Assembly (NCBI GenBank): GCA_900545655.1
Contig: UQZY01000011.1
Span: forward strand, 1-51,181
Reading direction: 5' to 3'
Source of the DNA: an uncultured Oscillospiraceae bacterium
GTDB lineage: Bacteria; Bacillota; Clostridia; Oscillospirales; Acutalibacteraceae
DNA length: 51,181 nucleotides
Below, piece after piece: positions 16,044 to 24,745 of this stretch. A model generated the notes under the pieces. It made no database searches. It saw only the letters and a list, made by a program, of their open reading frames with translations, and had not been told where the DNA came from. Position 1 is the stretch's first letter. Each line of letters opens with the position of its first letter. The translations under genes and the position numbers were made by a program.

Positions 16044-17005
16044 GTGAAGAAAGAAAAACAATGATCGGCGGCCAGGCTCTTATAGAGGGTATCGTCATGC
16101 GCGGAAAAAAAGTTGCCGCAATGGCACTCAGGCTGCCGTCCGGTGAGATAGAGGTGACCGAAAAAAAGCTGAATCCTCTTCGTGAGAGGTACAGGGTTTT
16201 AGGCTTTCCTATCATTCGCGGGGTTGTTAATTTTATAGAATCAATAGTTTTCGGGTACAAGTGTCTTATGGAATCCGCGGAAAAGACCGGTCTTGATGAT
16301 ATGGAGCCCGAGGGAAAGTTTGATAAATGGCTCGACGAGCATTTCGGAGAGCATATGATGAAGGTGATAGGCGTTGTCTCGGCTGTCCTCGGCGTTGCTA
16401 TCTCACTTCTTCTTTTTATGTATCTTCCCGCATTTTTGGTGGATATGTTTGACAAGTATGTTTCAAAAGGTGTTCTAGAGGTACATAGACTTCATCCTCT
16501 GTTTGAGGGTATCATAAAAATAATCGTTTTCATTATTTATATGTACGCGGTTTCAAAGATGAATGATATCCACCGTGTGTTCATGTACCACGGTGCGGAG
16601 CATAAAACAATTTTCTGTTATGAGCACGGATTGCCGCTTACGGTTGAAAACGTGAGACAACAGATAAGATTTCATCCGCGCTGCGGAACAAGCTTTATGT
16701 TTGTTATGATGATACTGAGTATATTCATCTCAACGGCGTTGATAGTTATTTTTCCGGGACTTTCGGCAAGCAGACCTCTTTGGGTTTTTGCGAAACTTTT
16801 GGTTTTGCCGCTTGTTATGGGAATAGGGTATGAGTTTATAAGATATGCGGGAAAGCATGACAATCTTTTTACAAGGATTTGCTCTGCTCCCGGACTTTGG
16901 ATGCAGAGAATCAGTACCTGTGAGCCTGATGACAGCATGATTGAGTGCGGTATTGCAGCATTTGAGTACGTTCTTGAAAACGATGAGGATCTTGATATCA
17001 GATGA
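16040..17005 (+). CDS. DUF1385 (YqhQ-like) membrane protein
   Basis: The 321-aa protein begins with the family signature MIGGQALIEGIVMRG and the conserved block VRGVVNFIES-like (IRGVVNFIESI). About five hydrophobic segments follow. The conserved HGAEHKTIFCYE and RCGTSFMF motifs sit between them. DUF1385 proteins are widespread in Firmicutes next to prmC/prfA and have no settled biochemical role. The ATG lies inside the histidine kinase stop (ATGA), and its own stop overlaps prmC by four bases, so kinase, DUF1385 and prmC form a coupled run. Confidence 0.88.
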   Translation: MSEERKTMIGGQALIEGIVMRGKKVAAMALRLPSGEIEVTEKKLNPLRERYRVLGFPIIRGVVNFIESIVFGYKCLMESAEKTGLDDMEPEGKFDKWLDEHFGEHMMKVIGVVSAVLGVAISLLLFMYLPAFLVDMFDKYVSKGVLEVHRLHPLFEGIIKIIVFIIYMYAVSKMNDIHRVFMYHGAEHKTIFCYEHGLPLTVENVRQQIRFHPRCGTSFMFVMMILSIFISTALIVIFPGLSASRPLWVFAKLLVLPLVMGIGYEFIRYAGKHDNLFTRICSAPGLWMQRISTCEPDDSMIECGIAAFEYVLENDEDLDIR

Positions 17006-17970
17006 TTGAAGAAAGATATACGGTAGCCGAACTCTTAAAATATGCGAAAGAAAGCCTGAACTTTGGTTCAAATGTGGATTCCGACGACGTCGAAACGGAT
17101 GCGCTCGAACTTGTTTCGTATGCAGCGGAAATCAGGAGAAAAAACATAAACAGCTGTCTTTCCCAATACGTCGGAGAGGAACAGTTGGAAAAACTGAAGG
17201 ACGCGCTTCGGAGAAGAGCTTCCGGTGAACCGCTTCAATATATTCTCGGCGAGTGGGATTTTTACAATCTTACATTTAAAGTCGGAGACGGAGTGCTTAT
17301 TCCGAGACCTGAGACTGAGCTTCTGGTTGACATGTCCTTAAGTTTTCTCCGTGAGAATTTTGACGATGTGCCGTCAGAAAAGATGTATGAGATGTACAAG
17401 GTCATTTACGGCAGGGATGCCTCACGAAGCGAGCGTTATACACCGTGCGTTTTGGATCTTTGTGCAGGCTCAGGGTGCATCGGCACAACCATAGCTTATA
17501 ATTTTGATAACTGTAAGGTGCTTGAGGTTGAGAAATCTCACAGGGCATTTGAGTATTTAAAGCAAAACATTGCTCTTTACGGTCTTAAAAATGTCACACC
17601 GTTTCTTGATGACGTTATCACCGGCTGCGGACATATCGTTAACTCGTCGAAGATAGAGTTTGACCTTATTGTTTCAAATCCGCCGTATATTCGCAGTGAT
17701 GAAATAGAAGATCTTCAAAGTGAGGTACAAAGAGAACCTCATATGGCTCTCGACGGTGGGGAGGACGGCTTGGATTTTTACCGTGCTATCGCGCGGCGGT
17801 GGATTCCTAAGCTGAAACCCGGAGGACTTCTCATAGTCGAGTGCGGGGAAGACGAGGCGGATGAAATTATGTCGATTTTCGCCGAAAAGGTTTCAACATC
17901 TTGTGGAAATGTATTCAAAAAACAGGATTTTTCCGGAATATATAGGATAGTTGGACTAAAAATGTGCTGA
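17002..17970 (+). CDS. prmC: Release factor glutamine methyltransferase
   Basis: The 322-aa enzyme methylates the GGQ glutamine of peptide chain release factors using S-adenosylmethionine. An N-terminal helical domain (residues 1-90, ASGEPLQYILGEWDF) precedes the Rossmann MTase with VLDLCAGSGCIGTTIA and the catalytic NPPY at 226-229 (VSNPPYIRSDEI). It is some 40 residues longer than typical, because of an insert (about 115-148) between the IPRPETELLVD motif and the SAM-binding loop. The release factor gene prfA is not adjacent in this window. Confidence 0.94.
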   Translation: MIEERYTVAELLKYAKESLNFGSNVDSDDVETDALELVSYAAEIRRKNINSCLSQYVGEEQLEKLKDALRRRASGEPLQYILGEWDFYNLTFKVGDGVLIPRPETELLVDMSLSFLRENFDDVPSEKMYEMYKVIYGRDASRSERYTPCVLDLCAGSGCIGTTIAYNFDNCKVLEVEKSHRAFEYLKQNIALYGLKNVTPFLDDVITGCGHIVNSSKIEFDLIVSNPPYIRSDEIEDLQSEVQREPHMALDGGEDGLDFYRAIARRWIPKLKPGGLLIVECGEDEADEIMSIFAEKVSTSCGNVFKKQDFSGIYRIVGLKMC

Positions 17971-17985
17971 TTTTTCATTTTACCA

Positions 17986-18014
17986 TTGACGGTTTAAGTT
18001 TTTTTTAGTATCCT
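17986..18014 (+). promoter_or_regulatory. Candidate promoter of the M50 protease/scpAB run
   Basis: TTGACG (17986-17991) and TATCCT (18009-18014) have 17-base spacing in a T-rich region. A separate TATAAT at 18023-18028 lacks a good -35 box. Confidence 0.45.
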
Positions 18015-18069
18015 TTTTATTGTATAATTTTAATTATAAGTGTAATTATGTTTATTCGGGGTGAAGTTC

Positions 18070-18750
18070 ATGCTTTTATCTGCTCTTTTCAGTGGCAGTA
18101 TTTTACAGATTGCGGTCACAATCGTAGCAGCTGTTTTTTTGATATTTGCATTGATTCCGCTCCATGAATTTTCACATGCGTTTGTCGCTTATAAGCTTGG
18201 AGACAACACGGTAAAGCTTAGAGGCCGTCTGACCCTTGACCCCTTGGCTCACCTTGATCCCATGGGTACCGTTTTGCTTGTGCTTATCGGCTTCGGATGG
18301 GGTAAACCGTGTCCTATTGACTCCCGGAACTTCAAAAACCCAAAAAGAGACCTTGCTCTCGTTTCAGCTGCCGGACCTCTTTCGAGTATTTTACTCGCAT
18401 GGCTCCTCATTTTTATAAGGACCGTTATTTTTGTTGCTTTTCCCAAACTTTCGGGTGTAGTTATCGGTCAGGCTATAGACATTTTCTTTACCGTTACCTC
18501 ACAGATAAGTGTTTATCTTGCTGTTTTGAACCTTCTTCCCATACCTATGTTTGACGGTTTCACCATATTTATGGCGTTTTTGCCGCCTGAGGTTGAGTAT
18601 AAGATATATGCGAATCAGCAGATTATTTCCATAGTAATTATGGTTCTTCTTTTTACACGCGTGCTTACAACACCCGTTGCATGGCTTTCGACGTTTGTTC
18701 TTAAGTTTTTATACTTTATTTCTGCGTTGCCCTTCAGCGCTCTCCATTGA
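18070..18750 (+). CDS. Site-2 protease family (M50) membrane metalloprotease
   Basis: The 226-aa polytopic protein starts at ATG 18070 (GTG 18061 is also in frame, but forms part of the GGGGTGAA site). The zinc motif HEFSHA (H32, E33, H36) lies in TM1, and a second conserved Asp lies in LNLLPIPMFDGFTIF. The 'cytoplasmic-loop' sequence LTLDPLAHLDPMGTVLLVLI and GWGKPCPID are characteristic of the YwhC-like minimal S2P subgroup. It has no PDZ or CBS domain. The substrate is unknown; it cuts within the membrane. It is separate from the classic SpoIVFB arrangement, although SigK is encoded 20 kb away. It stands 10 bases before scpA. Confidence 0.87.
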   Translation: MLLSALFSGSILQIAVTIVAAVFLIFALIPLHEFSHAFVAYKLGDNTVKLRGRLTLDPLAHLDPMGTVLLVLIGFGWGKPCPIDSRNFKNPKRDLALVSAAGPLSSILLAWLLIFIRTVIFVAFPKLSGVVIGQAIDIFFTVTSQISVYLAVLNLLPIPMFDGFTIFMAFLPPEVEYKIYANQQIISIVIMVLLFTRVLTTPVAWLSTFVLKFLYFISALPFSALH

Positions 18751-18760
18751 GGTGATCCCT

Positions 18761-19474
18761 ATGGAGAAGTTTTCATATACACTTCCGGTTTTTGAGGGCC
18801 CTATGGATTTGCTCCTGTCCCTTATAACCAAACACAAGCTTGACATCATGGATATCCCGATAGTTGAACTGGTTGATCAGTATACATCGTATGTCAGACA
18901 GATGCAGGAATCAGACATGGAGGTTGCCAGCGAGTTTCTCGAGATGGCAGCCCGACTGGTTTACATAAAGACTGTTTCGCTCCTTCCGAAGCATGAAGAG
19001 GCGGATCAGCTTAAGATGGAATTGCAGGGTGAGCTTCTCGAGTACAGAGACTGTCAGATAATGGCTGAAAAGCTCAGAAACGAGGCCAACGGCTTTGACC
19101 TGATAACAAAGAAACCTCAGGTTATCGACAGAGACGAAACCTACCGGCTGCTCCATGAGCCCGATGAGCTGTTTTCGGCTTATATCAGTGCTCTCGGAAA
19201 AGGCAGACGTAAGCTTCCTCCTCCTATTGAGTCATTTACTGCAATCGTCACAAAGAAGATAGTTTCCGTATCTTCAAAGATTGTGTTTATCCTAAGACGC
19301 GCTCTCAAGGGCGGCGACATAAGGTTTAACGCTCTTATCGAATCATCGGAGTCACGCTCGGATATGGTTGCGACCTTCCTTGCGGTTCTTGAGCTTGTAA
19401 AGGCGAAGCGTATAAGGGCGGTTGATGAGGATAAAGGCGACATGAGCTTTGAGCTTACGAGAAATCATACTTAG
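18761..19474 (+). CDS. scpA: Segregation and condensation protein A
   Basis: The 237-aa kleisin subunit of the SMC-ScpAB condensin links the two SMC heads in chromosome segregation. The N-terminal domain has FEGPMDLLLSLITKHKLDIM and ASEFLEMAARLVYIKT; the C-terminal winged helix ends in FLAVLELVKAKRIRAVDE. Start ATG 18761 follows GAGGTGAT at the stop of the protease gene; the longer frame from 18677 overlaps that gene and adds 28 residues unlike the family. Confidence 0.95.
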   Translation: MEKFSYTLPVFEGPMDLLLSLITKHKLDIMDIPIVELVDQYTSYVRQMQESDMEVASEFLEMAARLVYIKTVSLLPKHEEADQLKMELQGELLEYRDCQIMAEKLRNEANGFDLITKKPQVIDRDETYRLLHEPDELFSAYISALGKGRRKLPPPIESFTAIVTKKIVSVSSKIVFILRRALKGGDIRFNALIESSESRSDMVATFLAVLELVKAKRIRAVDEDKGDMSFELTRNHT

Positions 19475-19488
19475 GGGAGGTTAACAGC

Positions 19489-20067
19489 TTGAATGCTAAC
19501 AATATTCAGGCATCCGTAGAGGCAATTCTTTTTGCGTCAGGAGATCCGGTCCCCGTAAACAGACTTTCACAGGCTCTTGAGATTGAACCCGAGCTTTGTA
19601 TGCAGGTTCTTGAAAACCTTAAGGCAAGATACGAAGAAAACGAAGGCGGTCTTTGTATCGTAAAGCTCGGTGACAGGTATCAGATGTGTACACGCTCCGA
19701 GTTCTCGGACAGTGTGCGTAAGGTCCTCGAGATGCGGAGAAACATTCCGCTTTCACAGGCGGCATTTGAAGTTCTTGCCGTTATTGCTTACAATCAGCCT
19801 GTAACAAAATCTTTTGTAGAGCAGGTAAGAGGTGTTGACTGCTCCGGCGTTATAACCTCTCTTTCGCAGAAGGGACTTATAGAGGAACGCGGCAGACTTG
19901 ACCTGCCCGGCAGACCCTTGGTTTACGGTACAACGCCAACGTTTTTACGTTGCTTTTGTATAGAATCGCTTGATGAGCTTCCTGCACTTCCGGGCGTTGA
20001 AGACGAACCGGAAAAAACGGAGGATTCGGATGAACCGGAACTTCAGGAAGAAAGTCAAACGGACTGA
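19489..20067 (+). CDS. scpB: Segregation and condensation protein B
   Basis: The 192-aa partner of ScpA has two winged helices (EAILFASGDPVPVNRLSQAL; LPLSQAAFEVL-like IPLSQAAFEVLAVIAYNQPV; VRGVDCSGVITSLSQKGLIE; GRPLVYGTTPTFLRCF). The start is TTG 19489, eight bases after GGGGAGG; the nearby ATG is out of frame. A Glu/Asp-rich tail ends the protein. It is co-transcribed with scpA 14 bases upstream. Confidence 0.95.
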   Translation: MNANNIQASVEAILFASGDPVPVNRLSQALEIEPELCMQVLENLKARYEENEGGLCIVKLGDRYQMCTRSEFSDSVRKVLEMRRNIPLSQAAFEVLAVIAYNQPVTKSFVEQVRGVDCSGVITSLSQKGLIEERGRLDLPGRPLVYGTTPTFLRCFCIESLDELPALPGVEDEPEKTEDSDEPELQEESQTD

Positions 20068-20107
20068 TAATTATTCAAAACTGAATAAAAAGGGGAGGTG
20101 TTGATTA

Positions 20108-21106
20108 TTGGCATTTCTTAAGATACTATTTTGGGTAATCGGAATTCAACTTGCACTTGTTATCCTTGTTACACTTTTTGTTCTTATTGCTCTTTCTCTC
20201 AAGGTACAGCTTGGCTTTGACTACGAGAATGAAAACAAGAGATTCTGGCTCAAGTACGGCCTTATTCCAATAAAGGTTTATCCCGAGATGTTCACTGAAG
20301 AGAAAAAGGCTAAGCGTGCGAAACAACTTGAAAAATTGAAATCAAAGTTTGGCCCTAAGCTTTCGACATTTGTGGATAAAGCCAAAGATAAGGCTTACGA
20401 AAAAAAGGAAAAGAAGAGTGCCGAAAAGGATTTGAACGATGCGGTTTTCATTCAGCAGGAGGAAAAGCGTATTGAAAGTGAAGAGGCAAGGCTGTCTGTT
20501 GAAATCCCGGAAGCGGAAGCTGAGTATGAGGCGGCTGCCAAAGCCCAAATGGAAGGAAATCCATTCCCGGATGTTGTTGATGAAGATGAGGTTTCAAAGC
20601 TTGATGATATCGTCACAACATTTAAAGCTTATGATATCCCGGGGGCAATTGACAGTGCCAGGGATTTTATCTCCGGATTTTCGTTTGATTCCATCATTGC
20701 CCTGCTTTCTTATATGAGCAGAAAGATGGGTAAAACTCTCGGAAAGGTTCAGAGACGGGTAACAATCAAAAAATTCAGAGTAGGACTTGTGATAAGCGGT
20801 GACGACGCTGCTAAGACAGCTATAAAGTATGGTACTGTTGCCGCAATTGCATATCCGGCACTCGGTAAAATGGCAAGCAGTATGACTGTTAAGGATATTG
20901 CGCTTGACATGACACCGGATTATCTTGCGAATAAGGACAGCGGTGAGATGAATGTTCTTGTGGCATTCAGACCGATAGGACTTATTACACCGTTTATAAA
21001 CATGGTTCCGTCCATGCTTAAAGGTGTACTCTCTTTCAGAAGTGACTATAAAAAGACAAAGAAAGAGAAGATGAACGCAAAGAACGGAAAAAAAGTTGAA
21101 GCATAA
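20108..21106 (+). CDS. DUF2953 membrane-anchored protein
   Basis: The 332-aa protein starts at TTG 20108, nine bases after GGGGAGG. One N-terminal transmembrane segment (IQLALVILVTLFVLIALSL) precedes a Lys/Glu-rich coiled-coil-like stretch (about 60-150) and a C-terminal domain with RRVTIKKFRVGLVISGDDAAKTA and VALDMTPDYLANKDSGEMN-like sequence (IALDMTPDY). This matches DUF2953 (YtfI) proteins, which sit upstream of gerW/ytfJ in spore formers, exactly as here. The biochemical role is unknown; a sporulation or germination link is inferred from that pairing. Confidence 0.75.
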   Translation: MAFLKILFWVIGIQLALVILVTLFVLIALSLKVQLGFDYENENKRFWLKYGLIPIKVYPEMFTEEKKAKRAKQLEKLKSKFGPKLSTFVDKAKDKAYEKKEKKSAEKDLNDAVFIQQEEKRIESEEARLSVEIPEAEAEYEAAAKAQMEGNPFPDVVDEDEVSKLDDIVTTFKAYDIPGAIDSARDFISGFSFDSIIALLSYMSRKMGKTLGKVQRRVTIKKFRVGLVISGDDAAKTAIKYGTVAAIAYPALGKMASSMTVKDIALDMTPDYLANKDSGEMNVLVAFRPIGLITPFINMVPSMLKGVLSFRSDYKKTKKEKMNAKNGKKVEA

Positions 21107-21167
21107 AATTGCTCGCTTTTAAACTAACAAATAATGAAAAAAGATAAATTTTAGGTGGTGCTTTTTA

Positions 21168-21533
21168 ATGAAAGAAACAGCTGCAGCAGGAATGCTCGGA
21201 ACAACAATTGAAAAAGTAAAAGACATGATTGACGTCAGCACAATCATCGGAGATCCCGTATACACAGAGTCAGGACTTACTATAATTCCTGTTTCAAAGG
21301 TTACATACGGATTTGCAAGCGGCGGTACAGACTTCCCGACAAAGGGCTCAAACGAGCTCTTCGGCGGAGCAGGCGGAGCAGGTGTTACAATTACTCCTGT
21401 AGCTTTCCTCCTTATCCAGAACGGTCAGGTTACTCTTAAGCATATCACTGCTTATGACAATGCCGCTGAGAGAATGGTTAACCTTGTTCCGGAGATGTTC
21501 GACAAGGTGACAGGTCTTATCAAGAAGAACTGA
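21168..21533 (+). CDS. gerW: GerW/YtfJ-family sporulation protein
   Basis: The 121-aa protein starts at ATG 21168 after AGGTGGTG. It carries the family features IGDPVYTESGLTIIPVSKV, the Gly-rich loop GGAGGAGVTITPVAFLLI and a C-terminal MVNLVPEMFDKV. In Bacillus YtfJ (GerW) is made in the forespore and is needed for normal germination. The gene is downstream of DUF2953 as in other endospore formers. Confidence 0.9.
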   Translation: MKETAAAGMLGTTIEKVKDMIDVSTIIGDPVYTESGLTIIPVSKVTYGFASGGTDFPTKGSNELFGGAGGAGVTITPVAFLLIQNGQVTLKHITAYDNAAERMVNLVPEMFDKVTGLIKKN

Positions 21534-21565
21534 TTACAATTTACTTATTCAGTAAGAACTGCAAT

Positions 21566-21611
21566 AAAGCGCAACCGCCTGCATATGTTTGATATGGCAG
21601 GTGGTTGCTTT
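21566..21611 (+). terminator. Hairpin terminator after gerW
   Basis: CAACCGCCTGC (21572-21582) pairs with GCAGGTGGTTG (21597-21607) with one G-T wobble, extended by AAAGC/CTTT at the base. The tail TTTGTTG is short in T. Confidence 0.65.
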
Positions 21612-21672
21612 GTTGAATAATAAAGTACGTAGGAAACGTATTGATGCCGAATGACAGATGGGAGTTTTGACA

Positions 21673-22413
21673 GTGGCAGACGAAAAAATAAGATTACAAA
21701 AGTACATGGCCGAGTGCGGCATTGCTTCTCGCAGGAAAAGTGAGGAACTCATTGAACGCGGAAAAGTAACAGTAAACGGCAGAACTGCGCATATCGGTGA
21801 TAAGGTAGATCCGAAACATGATAAGGTTTCAGTAGATGGAAGAAAGATCTGTGAGGAATCGGAGCATAAGTATATCATGCTTCATAAGCCGCGCGGCTTT
21901 ATCACCACTATGAGTGACGAAATGGACAGAAAATGTGTTGCCGAGCTTGTCTCCGACGTAGGAGTGCGTGTGTTTCCCGTAGGAAGGCTTGATAAGGATT
22001 CAGAGGGACTTCTTCTTCTTACGAATGACGGTGAGTTCGCGAATAATATGACTCATCCGTCAAAGCACGTTCCGAAAACATACAGAGTGACTGTCAGACC
22101 CGGTGTAAATGAGGACATACTGAACAAGCTTACGACCGGTATAATGATTGACGGAAAAATGACTCTCCCGGCAGATGTTAAGGTCCTTACTGAGGAACCG
22201 GGACGTGTCGTTATGGAAATAGTGATATGTGAAGGACGTAACAGACAGATAAGAAAGATGTGCGAGGAACTTGGACTTGAGGTGGCAAGGCTCAAGAGAA
22301 CTGCTGTAGGACCTCTTCGCCTCGGTATGCTTTCTCAGGGAAAATGGAGAGAGCTTACACCCTCGGAGATAAACAGTCTCCGAAAGGCGTCAAAGTCCGT
22401 AAAAAGGTTGTAA
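21673..22413 (+). CDS. rluB: 23S rRNA pseudouridine synthase, RluB family
   Basis: The 246-aa enzyme has an N-terminal S4 RNA-binding domain (RLQKYMAECGIASRRKSEEL, GKVTVNG) and an RsuA/RluB-type catalytic domain with the catalytic Asp in GRLDKDSEGLLLLTNDG and EGRNRQIRKMCE. GTG 21673 is preferred, since GGGAG lies eight bases upstream; ATG 21658 adds five residues and has no site. It probably isomerises a uridine in the peptidyl-transferase-region helix 90 of 23S rRNA. It sits after scpAB as in many Firmicutes. Confidence 0.9.
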   Translation: MADEKIRLQKYMAECGIASRRKSEELIERGKVTVNGRTAHIGDKVDPKHDKVSVDGRKICEESEHKYIMLHKPRGFITTMSDEMDRKCVAELVSDVGVRVFPVGRLDKDSEGLLLLTNDGEFANNMTHPSKHVPKTYRVTVRPGVNEDILNKLTTGIMIDGKMTLPADVKVLTEEPGRVVMEIVICEGRNRQIRKMCEELGLEVARLKRTAVGPLRLGMLSQGKWRELTPSEINSLRKASKSVKRL

Positions 22414-22437
22414 ACAGGACGGATTTTATGCTATAAT
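22408..22437 (+). promoter_or_regulatory. Promoter of the yicC-remA-gmk-rpoZ operon
   Basis: TTGTAA (22408-22413, including the rluB stop codon), an 18-base spacer and a consensus TATAAT (22432-22437) carry a TG extension (TGC at 22429-22431). The start would fall near 22444, giving a leader of about 64 bases. Confidence 0.65.
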
Positions 22438-22507
22438 ACTTTGTAATTCCAAGGCAGAGAAACACCTTGTACGGTAGTTTATGGCCTTGCAATAAGGAGA
22501 CGTATAT

Positions 22508-23386
22508 ATGGTAAAAAGCATGACCGGATTCGGTCGAGCTCAGCTTGAAACGGAAACCATGTTTGTTTCTGTCGAGATGAAGAGCGTAAATCACAGGTAT
22601 TTCGAACTTTATACCAGAGTTCCGAGGACTTACAGTTTTCTGGAAGAAAAGATAAAGTCATACCTGCAGAACAGGGTTTCAAGGGGAAAGATTGAGTGTA
22701 CCGTAAACATTGAATCACTTGATTCCGAGGACGTTGTCGTTAAGGTCAATCATACGCTTGCAAAATCCTATGTTGATGCACTTAAGGAGCTTCGAGACAC
22801 TTATGAGCTTCGTGACGACATATCCGCAGGCGTATTGTCAAGATTTTCAGACGTTCTTGCAGTTCATAAGGGTGAGGCTGACGAGGACGAGATATGGAAT
22901 GTTGTAAGGTCGGTTCTTTCTGAGGCAACAGACAAGTTTGTTGCTATGAGAGAGCGCGAGGGAGAAAAGCTCCGCGACGACATATGCGGCAGAGCAGAAA
23001 CCATACTTTCAAAGGTCAGCTTTGTCGAGGAGCGTTCACCCGAGACAGTCAAAGAGTATAACGAAAAGCTTAGGCAGCGTATCAGCGAGCTTCTTGACGG
23101 AGCGGCTGTGGATGAGCAGAGAATTCTTCAGGAGGCAGCTATTTATGCCGATAAAATTGCCGTTGATGAAGAAACCGTAAGACTCAGAAGTCATATCGAC
23201 CAGCTTAAGGACATGTTCAATGAAAAGGACGCTGTCGGCAGAAAGATGGATTTCCTTGTTCAGGAGATAAATCGCGAAGCAAATACCATAGGTTCAAAGG
23301 CTTCGGATTTTGAAATAAACAAGACTGTTGTAGACATCAAAGCCGAGATCGAAAAAATAAGAGAACAGGTTCAAAATATCGAATAA
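22508..23386 (+). CDS. yicC: YicC-family endoribonuclease
   Basis: The 292-aa protein starts MVKSMTGFGRA after AAGGAGACG. It contains the family blocks VEMKSVNHRYFE, RGKIECTVNIE and the C-terminal DUF1732 signature LVQEINREANTIGSKASDFE. YicC proteins are reported to be hexameric endoribonucleases that act on RNA; the target in Clostridia is not known. The gene is first in the yicC-remA-gmk-rpoZ run, an order shared widely in Firmicutes. Confidence 0.92.
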   Translation: MVKSMTGFGRAQLETETMFVSVEMKSVNHRYFELYTRVPRTYSFLEEKIKSYLQNRVSRGKIECTVNIESLDSEDVVVKVNHTLAKSYVDALKELRDTYELRDDISAGVLSRFSDVLAVHKGEADEDEIWNVVRSVLSEATDKFVAMREREGEKLRDDICGRAETILSKVSFVEERSPETVKEYNEKLRQRISELLDGAAVDEQRILQEAAIYADKIAVDEETVRLRSHIDQLKDMFNEKDAVGRKMDFLVQEINREANTIGSKASDFEINKTVVDIKAEIEKIREQVQNIE

Positions 23387-23408
23387 CCGACCTTAAGGAG
23401 CCATTGAA

Positions 23409-23666
23409 ATGAAACTTGTTAATATCGGATTCGGTAATTGTATAAATACCGACCGCATAATCGCTTTGGTGAGCCCGGATTCCGCCCCAGTAAAACGAAT
23501 TATCGGTGATTGCAAGGAAAAGGGTACGCTTATAGACGCTTCTCAGGGCAGACGTACACGTTCGGTTATCATTACCGATAACGATCAGGTGGTTCTCTCT
23601 TATCTCGGTGTAGAAACCCTTACGCATAGGATTAACGGAGATGAAGAGGAGGAGTCACCGGTATGA
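23409..23666 (+). CDS. remA: RemA/DUF370 DNA-binding regulator
   Basis: The 85-aa protein has the RemA signature MKLVNIGFGNCINTDRIIA and SPDSAPVKRII, followed by LIDASQGRRTRSVIITD. In Bacillus RemA is an oligomeric DNA-binding activator of biofilm matrix and osmoprotection genes. It lies between yicC and gmk as in other Firmicutes and overlaps gmk by four bases (ATGA). A short acidic tail ends the protein. Confidence 0.95.
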   Translation: MKLVNIGFGNCINTDRIIALVSPDSAPVKRIIGDCKEKGTLIDASQGRRTRSVIITDNDQVVLSYLGVETLTHRINGDEEEESPV

Positions 23667-24400
23667 CAGAGTCTGTACAGAGCGGTTTTCTTCTTATTAT
23701 TTCCGGTCCTTCCGGTTCGGGAAAAGATACAATTATCGACGAAATAATAAAAAGAGATGAAAAGACTATTGTTTCCATCTCTATGACCACCAGGGCTATG
23801 CGTGAAAACGAAGTCGACGGTGTGAGTTATTACTTTGTTTCGGAAGAAGAATTCAAAAAAAATATCGAAAACGGCGAGATGCTTGAGTGGGCAAAGTACG
23901 GAAAGCACTATTACGGAACGCCAAAAGCACCCATTAAAAAATGGATTTCAGAGGGAAAAACAGTTATTTTAAAGATCGAAGTCCAAGGTGCGGATAAGAT
24001 ACGCACACAGTTCCCGGACGTACGCACCATGTTTCTTATGCCACCGTCAATGAGTGTTCTCGAAGACCGACTCAGAGCAAGAAATACGGACAGCGAAGAG
24101 GATATCAGACGACGTATTGAAATTGCAAAAACCGAGATCGGCAGGGCAAATGATTACGATTATATCATCGTAAATAACCGTGTCGAGGACGCCGTAGAGG
24201 ATGCACTTGAGGTTATTCTCAGACACAGACGTCATCTTCGGATGCTTACTGAGCTGAAGTCGGATAAATTCGAAGAGTTTTATTACGGACATCAGTTTAA
24301 GGATAAGCAGCTTAATGATTATCTTAATGAAAGCATACGTGTTCCGGCTCCAAAAGAGGACTACTCGGATATCGGACTTGTGAAAGTTAAATTTGATTAA
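23663..24400 (+). CDS. gmk: Guanylate kinase
   Basis: The 245-aa enzyme phosphorylates GMP to GDP with ATP. P-loop GPSGSGKDT lies near residue 14, with an Asp where most family members have Gly or Ser. The GMP-binding region SMTTRAMRENEVDGVSYYFV, EWAKYGKHYYGTP and the lid segment RLRARNTDSEEDIRRRI are all present. An extra 40 residues at the C-terminus (after LRHRRHLRML) exceed the usual length of about 205. The start is coupled to remA and preceded by GGAGGAG. Confidence 0.95.
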   Translation: MTESVQSGFLLIISGPSGSGKDTIIDEIIKRDEKTIVSISMTTRAMRENEVDGVSYYFVSEEEFKKNIENGEMLEWAKYGKHYYGTPKAPIKKWISEGKTVILKIEVQGADKIRTQFPDVRTMFLMPPSMSVLEDRLRARNTDSEEDIRRRIEIAKTEIGRANDYDYIIVNNRVEDAVEDALEVILRHRRHLRMLTELKSDKFEEFYYGHQFKDKQLNDYLNESIRVPAPKEDYSDIGLVKVKFD

Positions 24401-24433
24401 AACCACAATTATAAACAAAGTGAGGTAACATCA

Positions 24434-24673
24434 ATGCCAGAAAACAAAAAATTCAATCCCGATCTCAGAAAACTTTTAAACGGTGAGCATGGTGAAAAGC
24501 ACATAAGCAGATATTCACTTGTAACCGCAACAGCAAAGCTTGCAAGAGAGATTTCAGAAGAAAATGAAGAAAAGGACGAGCTGGTAACTGAAAAGCCGGT
24601 ATCAATTGCCCTTGAAAAGCTCCTTGACGGTGAGTATGCCATCGAGGAACCGGATGAAATAAAGGATATCTGA
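24434..24673 (+). CDS. rpoZ: DNA-directed RNA polymerase omega subunit
   Basis: The 79-aa protein is found directly after gmk, the standard place for rpoZ. It contains SRYSLVTATAKLAREISEE, the omega core helix that clamps the beta-prime subunit, and a KPVSIALEKLLDGEY segment. An N-terminal extension of about 20 residues precedes the core. Omega helps assemble and stabilise RNA polymerase. Confidence 0.9.
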   Translation: MPENKKFNPDLRKLLNGEHGEKHISRYSLVTATAKLAREISEENEEKDELVTEKPVSIALEKLLDGEYAIEEPDEIKDI

Positions 24674-24683
24674 TAAACGTTTC

Positions 24684-24716
24684 GGCAGCAGCGTTTTGTG
24701 CGTTGCTGCCAAAAAC
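24684..24716 (+). terminator. Hairpin terminator after rpoZ
   Basis: GGCAGCAGCG (24684-24693) pairs with CGTTGCTGCC (24701-24710) with one G-T wobble and a 7-base loop. The downstream tail is A-rich at first and T-rich later (ATTTTTTAC at 24718-24726), so efficiency is uncertain. Confidence 0.55.
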
Positions 24717-24745
24717 TATTTTTTACATTCTTTTTCGGAGGAAAT

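Noticed and set aside
18070..18750. M50 protease as SpoIVFB, the SigK-processing protease
   Set aside because: It has the motif layout of the minimal YwhC-like subgroup and sits before scpAB without spoIVFA; the evidence is too weak to claim it.
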